17,121 nucleotides of DNA, from the NCBI GenBank assembly GCA_964547975.1, contig CAZJRM010000107.1:1-17121 (forward strand), in the 5' to 3' direction. Source of the stretch: CAYJPV01 sp964547975 (GTDB lineage Bacteria > Acidobacteriota > Vicinamibacteria > Vicinamibacterales > JAKQTR01). Under the pieces are notes generated by a model that was not told the DNA's origin, searched no databases, and was given only the letters and a program-made list of their open reading frames with translations. Position numbers and translations under genes: made by a program. Shown here piece after piece: positions 6,101 through 11,844 of the stretch (its first letter is position 1; each line of letters starts with the position of its first letter).

Positions 6101-7060
6101 ATGGTGCTCCAGCGCGAACCGCGGTCGTCGATGCTGGACCTGTCGCTCTTCCTGGCCGACATGCCGCTCGTCGGCCCGCACGGCGGCGCGTCCGCGTCCG
6201 ACGTCGCCCGTCGTCTCCTCGGTGGGCGCCCGGCGCCGGGCCCCGGCAGCACCCGCGAGCTTGTCGTCACGAACGTTGGCATCCAGACGGCCGTGTGCCG
6301 CCCGGTGGGAGGTGGGGACCTGGTTTCGCTGCGCGTCCGCCGGATGTGGGACGTCGTGCCCGGGCACATCCTCGAGGTCGACCCGTGGTTGGAATCAAAC
6401 GACCCCGGTAGCCACAGACTCGTCGGCTCGATTGTCTCGCGGCGGATTGACGCGGCGGCATTGGGGCTGGAGCCGTTGCGGTTGAAAGACGAGGGGAAGT
6501 GGGATCCGCTCGAAGAATACTGGGGCGACGATGATGAGCCCTATCCGGAATGGGTGCGAGCGGCCATCGCGTGGGGACCGCGTCCGGCTGTCGAAATGGA
6601 GCAGGTACTGCCTGGGGTGAGCTGGGACGACCCAGACGACGACCCCATTCTGCAGTCCGTGGAGCTGAAGGAGGCCGGGCACCGGTGGCCGGCGTACGAG
6701 ATCCTGATGGGGCTCTGCTCGGCGGACCTGCGGTGTCTCGACGCGCACGCGCATCTCGGCAACCTCGCGTGGGACCTGAACCCGGCGACGGCGTTGCTTC
6801 ACTACGAGGTGGGCGTCCGCATCGGAGAACTCGCGCTGGGCGAGCACTTCGACGGTGTCCTGCTCTGGGGTTGGATGGACAACCGCCCGTTCCTGCGGTG
6901 TCTCTACGGGTACGGGCTGTGCTTGTGGCGGCTCGGGCGGTTCGGCGAAGCCGCCGCGGTGTTCGAGCGCGTCATGTGGCTCAACCCGCCCGATGATCAG
7001 GGTGTGCGATTCGTGATCGACGCCGTGCGCCAGCGGCGGCCGTGGACGCCGAGGCGGTGA
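6101..7060 (+). CDS. TPR-like protein, 5' end uncertain at assembly gap
   Basis: A 319-residue frame starting two bases after the Ns; the true start could lie in the gap or at the ATG at 6131. The N-terminal half (to about 125) has beta-strand-like segments (RELVVTNVGIQTAVCRPV and VVPGHILEVDPW). An acidic linker follows (WGDDDEPYPEW). The C-terminal half is helical: HAHLGNLAWDLNPATALLHY, ALGEHFDGVLLWGWMDNRPF, then RCLYGYGLCLWRLGRFGEAA followed by VFERVMWLNPPDDQG. This reads as two to three tetratricopeptide-like repeats with a well-conserved end that I recognise from bacterial proteins of unknown role. It is expected to be a protein-protein interaction platform in the cytoplasm; no enzyme motif is visible. 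Confidence 0.75.
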   Translation: MVLQREPRSSMLDLSLFLADMPLVGPHGGASASDVARRLLGGRPAPGPGSTRELVVTNVGIQTAVCRPVGGGDLVSLRVRRMWDVVPGHILEVDPWLESNDPGSHRLVGSIVSRRIDAAALGLEPLRLKDEGKWDPLEEYWGDDDEPYPEWVRAAIAWGPRPAVEMEQVLPGVSWDDPDDDPILQSVELKEAGHRWPAYEILMGLCSADLRCLDAHAHLGNLAWDLNPATALLHYEVGVRIGELALGEHFDGVLLWGWMDNRPFLRCLYGYGLCLWRLGRFGEAAAVFERVMWLNPPDDQGVRFVIDAVRQRRPWTPRR

Positions 7061-7061
7061 G

Positions 7062-7075
7062 AAAAGGGGGGCAGG
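7062..7075. repeat. Palindromic repeat, locus 3 (half arm only)
   Basis: A4-G6-CAGG, the left half of the palindromic repeat, begins two bases after the TPR-like gene's TGA and then runs directly into the ribosome-binding site of a DUF2442 relic (CAGGAGG). The right half is missing. Both elements are broken at or near one junction, which points to a deletion or recombination here. Confidence 0.6.
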
Positions 7076-7082
7076 AGGCGCC

Positions 7083-7136
7083 ACGAACCGACTCCCGCAC
7101 GTTGTCCGGGCTGAGTACCGCGGCGGCTTCCGTCTT
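7083..7136 (+). pseudogene. DUF2442 gene relic (5' end only, start codon lost)
   Basis: From 7073 the sequence CAGGAGGCGCCACGAACCG matches TAGGAGCCGCCATGAACCG at 3377-3395, the start of the intact DUF2442 gene. The ATG has become ACG. Translation from 7083 gives NRLPHVVRAEYRGGFRL, against NRLTHVIRAEHRGGFRI in the intact gene; most nucleotide differences are at third positions. After about 18 codons similarity stops and the toxin gene's 3' end follows. The remnant is therefore a truncated and start-less paralogue or homologue, not a functional gene. Confidence 0.75.
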
Positions 7137-7143
7137 TTTCCGG

Positions 7144-7536
7144 CTATTCGGAGAGGGGGAACGTCGAGACGCCGAGGGCTGATGCCGCGGCACTGAGGCG
7201 ATTGTCGTAAGAGGCGAGCTTCACCTTCACCCCGTGCGCGTGGAGGAACACCATCGAGGCCAGGTGCAGCGCGTCGAGCGTGCGCACGGGCGCGGGAAAT
7301 GGTTCCAGCGCGCGCTCGAGCACGGGGGGCGTCAACTCGAGGAACGCCAGCCGCCCGAGGAGATCGTGGGCAGCGTCGGCGTGCGAGCGGCCGAGTCCAC
7401 GCGCGTGCAGTCTCACCCAGAGTTCGTATTCGAGCAGGCGGCTCGAAACGAGCGACTCCTTCCACAGGCCCGCGGGCGGACGCGTATCTTCGGCGAGAAG
7501 TTGCGCCAGGGCGACCGACGTGTCGAGGTAGATCAT
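7144..7536 (-). CDS. vapC: PIN-domain ribonuclease toxin, VapC family
   Basis: A 130-residue PIN-domain protein. The metal-binding acidic residues are in place: D5 (MIYLDTS), E36 (SSRLLEYEL), D88 (TLDALHLAS) and D111 (SYDNRL). VapC toxins are Mg2+-dependent endoribonucleases that usually cut tRNA or rRNA and are blocked by an antitoxin encoded just upstream. The ATG at 7536 overlaps the antitoxin stop (ATGA), and the start MIYLDTS is the usual VapC start, so the longer upstream frame is rejected. It probably forms a toxin-antitoxin operon with the gene at 7533-7823. Confidence 0.92.
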   Translation of the reverse strand: MIYLDTSVALAQLLAEDTRPPAGLWKESLVSSRLLEYELWVRLHARGLGRSHADAAHDLLGRLAFLELTPPVLERALEPFPAPVRTLDALHLASMVFLHAHGVKVKLASYDNRLSAAASALGVSTFPLSE

Positions 7537-7823
7537 CGACCCTCGCGATCCTGATCGAGTTCGCGAAGCAGGTCCGCGAGCGGCGCGATGGGGCTGCGGG
7601 GCGGAGGTGTCGCCGGGGACACGACGGGCGCGGTCAGCCAACCCTGGCGGACAGCATCAGCCAGCACCGCGTCAGCGAGGATTGTCGGGCGGCCCTGCCG
7701 TGGCGGAACCAGTTCGGCGACCACCGTCTCGCGGTCCGTCACGAGGATGGTCTCGCCCGCGGCTGCCAGCCGGACGAACTCGCTCAACCGGTTCTTCAGG
7801 ACCTTCACTCCCACGGCACGCAT
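7533..7823 (-). CDS. Phd/YefM-type antitoxin paired with VapC
   Basis: A 96-residue protein. The N-terminal MRAVGVKVLKNRLSEFVRLA, continuing AAGETILVTDRETVVAELVP (to about 40), is the Phd/YefM DNA-binding fold (prevent-host-death family). The Pro-rich C-terminal half (about 55-96, ending LADLLRELDQDREGR) should wrap the toxin. It binds its own promoter, and an inverted repeat suited for this lies 9-28 nt upstream. The start ATG 7823 follows AAAGG at a very short distance. The four-base overlap with the toxin gene couples their translation. A longer frame reaching back to 8024 shows no conserved sequence before MRAVG and is not used. Confidence 0.9.
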   Translation of the reverse strand: MRAVGVKVLKNRLSEFVRLAAAGETILVTDRETVVAELVPPRQGRPTILADAVLADAVRQGWLTAPVVSPATPPPRSPIAPLADLLRELDQDREGR

Positions 7824-7831
7824 GCCTTTAT

Positions 7832-7851
7832 GGTAGCTACCAGTAGCTACC
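7832..7851. promoter_or_regulatory. Putative toxin-antitoxin operator
   Basis: GGTAGCTACC followed by AGTAGCTACC: two adjacent copies of the palindrome GTAGCTAC, which together also make a larger near-perfect inverted repeat. It lies just upstream of the antitoxin start, where Phd/YefM-VapC complexes typically autorepress; TAGCTA-type palindromes are common operators in this group. It is also one of the few AT-containing islands in the region, so it likely overlaps the promoter. Confidence 0.75.
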
Positions 7852-7987
7852 TCGTCAATCTGCCCGACGTGTGACTGCCCGACACGAGGTGCATCTTCAC
7901 CTGCCGCCGCGCGTCCTCCGATGCCCGTGAGACTGACCGTGCAGTATCCGCGCCGTCCCCGAAGGTACCGAGTTCCGCCCGATTCGA
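7852..7987. other. Intergenic stretch upstream of the antitoxin
   Basis: This is part of the 318-nt divergent region (7824-8141) between the antitoxin and the esterase. Nothing gene-like is convincing here. The rest of the region holds the operator (7832-7851), the TGCAGAATCTGCA module (7988-8051), palindromic repeat locus 4 (8052-8095) and the esterase ribosome-binding site. Confidence 0.4.
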
Positions 7988-8051
7988 GCGTGTTGCGTGC
8001 GAGCGTCTGCAGAATCTGCAACACCGACCGCCCGCTGCACGTGGCGGAAAG
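7988..8051 (+). repeat. TGCAGAATCYGCA module, copy B
   Basis: Carries the perfect palindrome TGCAGAATCTGCA (8008-8020), nested inside a wider inverted repeat GTGTTGC (7990-7996) and GCAACAC (8018-8024). The tail GCACGTGGCGGAAAG leads directly into the G-rich palindrome at 8052, exactly as in copy A. It is the most complete copy. Confidence 0.7.
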
Positions 8052-8095
8052 AAAAGGGGGACAGGCCCCCTTTTAGGTCAGACCACGCGGTCAAC
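8052..8095. repeat. Palindromic repeat, locus 4 (one arm plus spacer)
   Basis: The arm 8052-8074 is A4-G5-ACAGG-C5-T4, with one base change (C to A) that destroys the CCWGG centre. The spacer starts AGGTCAGACCACGCGG (8075-8090) like the two-arm loci, but no second arm follows. The locus lies between divergent genes, so it is not placed as a terminator of either neighbour. Confidence 0.85.
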
Positions 8096-8141
8096 GTTCC
8101 CCTGACTCTCGCCGTCAAACGCACGAGAGGGGGAGCGCACG

Positions 8142-10028
8142 GTGAGACACAAGATTGCGTGGTGCCTGTTCACGGTCATGAGCCTGGCGTGGGGGAGTCA
8201 CGTGGCGCCCGCGCTCGCCGCACAGAATCAGGATCCCGTGACGGTGCCTTTCCTGGACCGCGCGCCCGTCATCGACGGCGCGCCCGAAGCCGCGCTGGCA
8301 AACGCGCCCGACATCGTCCTCCATCTCGGGGGTGCGGACGGAACGCTTCAGCCCGGCCCCGTCCGCGCGCACGTTGCCTACGGGGCGGAGTTCCTCTACC
8401 TGTTCGTGACCTCGCCGCAGGCGGCGCTGCAGTGCCGCGACCGGGCGTACCAGAACGGCGACGGCCTGCACTTCGCCATCGGTGAACCCCGCGAGGACGG
8501 CCAGCCGACCGAGCAGTTCCGCGTGCTGGGATTCTCGCCGCAGGCTCCGGAGAAACGGAACTGGCAGTTCGCCTTCATCTGGTACCGAAACAAGCCCGTC
8601 TCTCTCCAGCCCCTGGCGGGGGTCCGCTTCGCCTGGTCGTTCGACCAGGGCGTCGCCCGTTTCGAGGTGCTGATTCCTTGGGCGGGCCTCGCGCCATTCC
8701 ACCCGTGGACGTCGCCGAGGCTCGGCGTCAACCTCGCCTACGTCGAAGCGGTCGGCACCAAGGATCGGCGGACACACATCCTGGTGCGGGACCAGCGGAT
8801 CGGCAGCGAGAACCGTCCGCGCATCCTCGCCGACGCGAACTTCAAGCGTCCCGCCCAACCCTCCGCATCCGCGTGGACCGCAACGCTCTCGCGAGGTCAC
8901 GTGAGCCAGGGGCAGACCGCCGACCTCATCGTCACTGGCGCGATGGCGGCCGTGGCGCCGTTCCGCGTCACCGTCCTCAGCGGCGAGAACGAGTCCAGCC
9001 TGACTCGTTCCGTGACCCTGCCCCCGGCGACGGCCACGGGACTCGAGACGGTGCGCCAGACGCTGCCGCCGCCGCCATCGCCCGGCGGCTATAACGTGGA
9101 GGTGGAAGGGCCCGACGGTCGCGCGCTGCGCCTGGGCCTGACGGTGCTGTCCGAGAGCCCCGAGGGACTGCGACGGCGCCTCGAACGCCTGCCCGACGGC
9201 GTCGATGCCGGCACGCGAGCCACCCTCGGATTCCGCATCCAGGAAACGCAGGAGGTTCTCGCCGCGCTGCACGAGCGCGACACTGCCTCCCGCCCGCGGA
9301 TGGAGTTGGAGCAACTCGACCGTCAGCTGGCCGCGGTGGAGGCGGGGCGGGATCCGTTCGTTCAGGCCACGGGGACGCAGCGCCGCGCCTATCGGTCCAC
9401 GCTGGATGATTCGCTCCAGCCCTATTCGCTGCGCGTGCCCGCGAAGCTCGAGCCGGGCCGGCGTTATCCGATGGTCGTGTCGCTCCACGGCAGCGGGCAG
9501 GACGACAGGGCCGGTATCCCGCCCGGGGCCTTTCCGCCGGACGACTGGTTCGTGCTCGCCCCGAAGGGGCGCGGGGTGTCGAACTGCTACAGCGGTGACA
9601 ACGCCCAGGTGGATCTGCGGGAAGCGCTGGAGGACGTGCTCGCGCGCTACCCGGTGGACCCCGAGCGCCTCGTCCTCGCGGGATTCTCGATGGGAGGCTA
9701 CGGCGTCTACCGCACGCACGCCGAGAATCCGAAGCGTTACAAAGCGCTGGTGGTCTTGTCCGGAGCACCGGATCTGGGCGCGCAGTGGCTTGGGACGGGG
9801 CATCCGAACTTCCTGGATTCCACCGCGCTGGGCCCGTTCAAGGGCATGCCGATGTTCATCGTCCACGGCACCGAGGACCGCAACTGCCCGTACGCGAAAG
9901 CCGTGCAGGTGGTGGAGGGATTGAAGGCCGCCGGCGCCGAGGTGACGTTCGTCCCCGAGGAGGGGAGGGGCCACGAAGGGCCCTCGCCCGATACGCTGGC
10001 GAAACTGAACCGCTGGCTGCTGCGGTGA
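8142..10028 (+). CDS. Secreted CBM9-like / alpha-beta hydrolase esterase fusion
   Basis: A 628-residue exported protein. A signal peptide covers residues 1-27 (ends APALAAQ). Residues about 35-235 form a CBM9/DOMON-like beta domain starting VIDGAPEAAL (43-52) with VRAHVAYGAEFLYLFV (74-89) and FEVLIPWAGL. A beta-rich linker and a coiled helical segment (about 337-402) follow. The C-terminal hydrolase (about 420-628) has an oxyanion region VSLHGSG (446-452), nucleophile elbow GFSMGG with S516, D579 in HGTEDRN and H611 in GRGHEG, a complete catalytic triad. It resembles the peptidase-S9/PHB-depolymerase-like esterases of polysaccharide degradation, so feruloyl or acetyl esterase activity on carbohydrate is plausible. 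The GTG start follows AGGGGGAG (8127-8134). The start is less sure than the domains. Its stop shares a base with repeat locus 5. Confidence 0.88.
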   Translation: MRHKIAWCLFTVMSLAWGSHVAPALAAQNQDPVTVPFLDRAPVIDGAPEAALANAPDIVLHLGGADGTLQPGPVRAHVAYGAEFLYLFVTSPQAALQCRDRAYQNGDGLHFAIGEPREDGQPTEQFRVLGFSPQAPEKRNWQFAFIWYRNKPVSLQPLAGVRFAWSFDQGVARFEVLIPWAGLAPFHPWTSPRLGVNLAYVEAVGTKDRRTHILVRDQRIGSENRPRILADANFKRPAQPSASAWTATLSRGHVSQGQTADLIVTGAMAAVAPFRVTVLSGENESSLTRSVTLPPATATGLETVRQTLPPPPSPGGYNVEVEGPDGRALRLGLTVLSESPEGLRRRLERLPDGVDAGTRATLGFRIQETQEVLAALHERDTASRPRMELEQLDRQLAAVEAGRDPFVQATGTQRRAYRSTLDDSLQPYSLRVPAKLEPGRRYPMVVSLHGSGQDDRAGIPPGAFPPDDWFVLAPKGRGVSNCYSGDNAQVDLREALEDVLARYPVDPERLVLAGFSMGGYGVYRTHAENPKRYKALVVLSGAPDLGAQWLGTGHPNFLDSTALGPFKGMPMFIVHGTEDRNCPYAKAVQVVEGLKAAGAEVTFVPEEGRGHEGPSPDTLAKLNRWLLR

Positions 10029-10095
10029 AAAAGGGGGCCAGGCCCCCTTTTGCCGACCGCGTGGTCTGACCTAAAAGGGGGCCTGGCCCCCTTTT
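10028..10095. repeat. Composite palindromic repeat, locus 5 (two arms, 21-nt spacer)
   Basis: Arms at 10028-10051 (A5-G5-CCAGG-C5-T4) and 10073-10095 (A4-G5-CCTGG-C5-T4). The spacer 10052-10072 is 21 nt and, read on the minus strand, starts AGGTCAGACCACGCGG, so this copy is in the opposite orientation to locus 1. The first arm begins on the last A of the esterase stop, in the same GGTGAAAAAGGGGG context as locus 1. Confidence 0.9.
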
Positions 10096-10120
10096 CGTGT
10101 CCCCGCTCGCGTGTCCCCGC
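10096..10120 (+). repeat. 11-bp direct repeat upstream of the DUF932 gene
   Basis: CGTGTCCCCGC occurs twice (10096-10106 and 10110-10120), three bases apart, directly after repeat locus 5 and about 65 nt before the DUF932 start. A tandem 14-bp period like this may be a pair of regulator sites or simply a local duplication. Confidence 0.5.
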
Positions 10121-10151
10121 CTGACACACGCCCGTCCGATCCTCCCCGCAG

Positions 10152-10171
10152 CGCCCGCATCCCAGCGGGCG
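10152..10171 (+). promoter_or_regulatory. GC-only hairpin in front of the DUF932 ribosome-binding site
   Basis: CGCCCGC (10152-10158) pairs with GCGGGCG (10165-10171) around a 6-nt loop ATCCCA. The stem ends three bases before the strong ribosome-binding site GGGAGG (10175-10180). In the mRNA it would be a stable 5' hairpin that could affect translation or RNA stability. No known riboswitch is recognised. Confidence 0.5.
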
Positions 10172-10186
10172 AATGGGAGGTTCAGC

Positions 10187-11263
10187 ATGGCTCACGATCT
10201 CCTCATCGAGGACGGCAAGGCGGCGATGTTCTACGTCGGCACGCCTCCGTGGCACCGCCTCGGCACGCGCCTCGATAATCCCGCGACCGCCGAAGACGCC
10301 ATCAAGGCCGCCAACCTCAACTGGACCGTCTCGAAGGTGCCGCTCTATGTCGCCGGCGGGACGCGTCTCCACGAACTGCCCGGCCGCTTCGCCACTGTGC
10401 GCCAGGATCGGATCGGTACCCGCGACCTGCGCGCCTTCGGCATCGTCGGCGAGAAGTACGAGCCGCTGCAGAACCGTCACGCCTTCCGCTTCTTCGACGA
10501 CATCGTTGGCGATGGGAAGGCCATCTACCACACGGCCGGCGCACTCGGCGATGGCGAGCGCATCTGGATCCTGGCGAAGCTACCGACCACCATTCGCGCG
10601 GCAGACCACGACGAGGTGAGCAAGTTCCTGTTGCTCAGCAACAGCCACGACGGGTGCGGTGCGGTGCAGGTGAAGTTCACGCCCATCCGCGTCGTGTGCC
10701 AGAACACGCTGAGCCTGGCGTTGAGCACGGGGCGGACATTCAGCGCACGCCACGACCGCGACCTCGCTGGTGGCCTGCGCGATGTGCGGGCCGCGCTGGG
10801 ATTCATCGAGTCGCGATTCGCGTCGATCGAGGAGACGATCCGGCGGATGGTTGCCGTTCCACTGACGCGCGAGCGGCGCGAGGCATTCTTCGCGCGCGTG
10901 TTCCCGAACCCGCGCGACTTCGACGATGAGCGGGGCAAGGAACGAGTGGACGCGTGCCGATTCTGGGCCGCGCATTTCGCGGAGCACGGCCAGGGCAACA
11001 CGGAGAAGGCCGTGCACGGGACGCTGTGGGCGGCGTACAACGGCGTCACGGAGATGCTGGACCACGCCGGCGGTGTGATGCTCGGGCCGCGAGCGGCCAC
11101 GCGGCGCAAGGCGGTGACGCTGCCTGTTCGGCCGACCCCGGATTCGCCGCCCGACCCGCCAGGCCCCGCCGTGATGATGCGGCAACTCGAATCGAGTTGG
11201 TTCGGCGCCGGTGCGCGCGCGAAGATCCGTGCGTGGGACGTGGCGGTAGAGATGTCCAAGTAG
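10187..11263 (+). CDS. DUF932 domain protein
   Basis: A 358-residue soluble protein of the DUF932 family (related to the phage/plasmid-like protein group). Recognisable parts are the N terminus with TPPWHRLGTRLDNPATAEDA (19-38, the WH-x-LG motif), FGIVGEKYEPLQNRHAFRFF, ERIWILAKLP, the central VKFTPIRVVCQNTLSLAL, and the C-terminal GNTEKAVHGTLWAAYNGVTE. These are the usual conserved blocks. DUF932 genes are commonly carried on plasmids, phages and genomic islands; biochemical function is not known. ATG 10187 was chosen because GGGAGG lies 6 nt upstream and family members start a few residues before this motif; a longer in-frame GTG start exists at 10097 but would begin inside the direct repeats. 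No phage or plasmid genes are beside it. Confidence 0.9.
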   Translation: MAHDLLIEDGKAAMFYVGTPPWHRLGTRLDNPATAEDAIKAANLNWTVSKVPLYVAGGTRLHELPGRFATVRQDRIGTRDLRAFGIVGEKYEPLQNRHAFRFFDDIVGDGKAIYHTAGALGDGERIWILAKLPTTIRAADHDEVSKFLLLSNSHDGCGAVQVKFTPIRVVCQNTLSLALSTGRTFSARHDRDLAGGLRDVRAALGFIESRFASIEETIRRMVAVPLTRERREAFFARVFPNPRDFDDERGKERVDACRFWAAHFAEHGQGNTEKAVHGTLWAAYNGVTEMLDHAGGVMLGPRAATRRKAVTLPVRPTPDSPPDPPGPAVMMRQLESSWFGAGARAKIRAWDVAVEMSK

Positions 11264-11288
11264 AATGACCGGGCCGTGACGGCTGCGG

Positions 11289-11354
11289 AAAAGGGGGACA
11301 GGCCCCCTTTTAGGTCGGACCACGCGCACGGGAAAAGGGGGCCTGGCCCCCTTT
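11289..11354. repeat. Composite palindromic repeat, locus 6 (two arms, 21-nt spacer)
   Basis: Arms at 11289-11311 (A4-G5-ACAGG-C5-T4, centre mutated as at locus 4) and 11333-11354 (A4-G5-CCTGG-C5-T3). The 21-nt spacer starts AGGTCGGACCACGCG; the normal W in GGTCWGACC is G here. It lies 25 nt after the DUF932 stop and 13 nt before the ACT gene, so the ACT gene's promoter must overlap or cross it. Confidence 0.9.
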
Positions 11355-11367
11355 CAACTGGGGCACA

Positions 11368-11760
11368 ATGCTCGCGATGACACTCCTGCTCCTCCGCCAC
11401 ACCTTCGGAATCGCGCGGCTCGAATCGCGTGGCAGCGTCCCGCCCTGGGCCATGGCCCGTGGGGCCTTCGTGACGGTGACGCGCACCAGTGACGAGTTGT
11501 CGGTGATTTGCGAGGATGCGGCGATTCCGACGGACGTCACGGCCGAACGCGGGTGGCGGTGCCTGCGAGTGGCCGGGCAGTTGGACTTCGCGCTGACGGG
11601 GATTCTCGCGTCGCTCGCCGTGCCCCTGGCCGCTGCGGGTGTCAGCATCTTCGCCGTGTCCACGTTCGATACGGACTACCTGCTCGTGCGCGCCGACACC
11701 CTTGACCGGGCAGTCGAAGCGCTGCGCGCGGCGGGGCACGCCGTCGAACCGCCCGCGTGA
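11368..11760 (+). CDS. ACT domain protein
   Basis: A 130-residue protein of the small stand-alone ACT family related to the CASTOR-type amino-acid sensors. The key block is LDFALTGILASLAVPLAAAG then VSIFAVSTFDTDYLLV (about 71-106), the typical ligand-binding ACT strand-helix-strand. The N-terminal half (FGIARLESRGSVPPWA, VTRTSDELSVICEDAAIP) is also family-typical. Such proteins bind amino acids, but the partner here is unknown. ATG at 11368 or 11377 could be the start; neither has a clear ribosome-binding site, and the transcript would begin at or inside the preceding repeat. It faces the DUF5916 gene, with repeat locus 7 between them. Confidence 0.85.
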   Translation: MLAMTLLLLRHTFGIARLESRGSVPPWAMARGAFVTVTRTSDELSVICEDAAIPTDVTAERGWRCLRVAGQLDFALTGILASLAVPLAAAGVSIFAVSTFDTDYLLVRADTLDRAVEALRAAGHAVEPPA

Positions 11761-11764
11761 CAAG

Positions 11765-11829
11765 AAAGGGGGCCTGGCCCCCTTTTCCAAGGCGCGTGGT
11801 CTGACCTAAAAGGGGGCCTGGCCCCCTTT
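11765..11829. repeat. Composite palindromic repeat, locus 7 (two arms, 21-nt spacer)
   Basis: Arms at 11765-11786 and 11808-11829, both with a CCTGG centre. The 21-nt spacer reads AGGTCAGACCACGCGCC on the minus strand. It is the only locus between convergent genes (ACT and DUF5916), so a bidirectional terminator role fits best here: G-rich stems with T runs face each direction. Confidence 0.9.
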
Positions 11830-11844
11830 CCCAACGGCGCCGGC

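Noticed and set aside
5731..6411. Reading frame continuing from DUF6933 across the ten Ns
   Set aside because: The N run has an unknown true length; the sequence after it in this frame is Arg/Pro-rich shadow of the TPR-like gene.
4610..8051. Integron attC sites separating gene cassettes
   Set aside because: The ~60-bp modules have inverted repeats and lie between small accessory genes, but the RYYYAAC and GTTRRRY core sites are missing, genes point both ways, and no integrase is present.
8115..9974. 619-codon minus-strand frame opposite the esterase
   Set aside because: No family motifs; the plus strand encodes a signal peptide and a complete catalytic triad.
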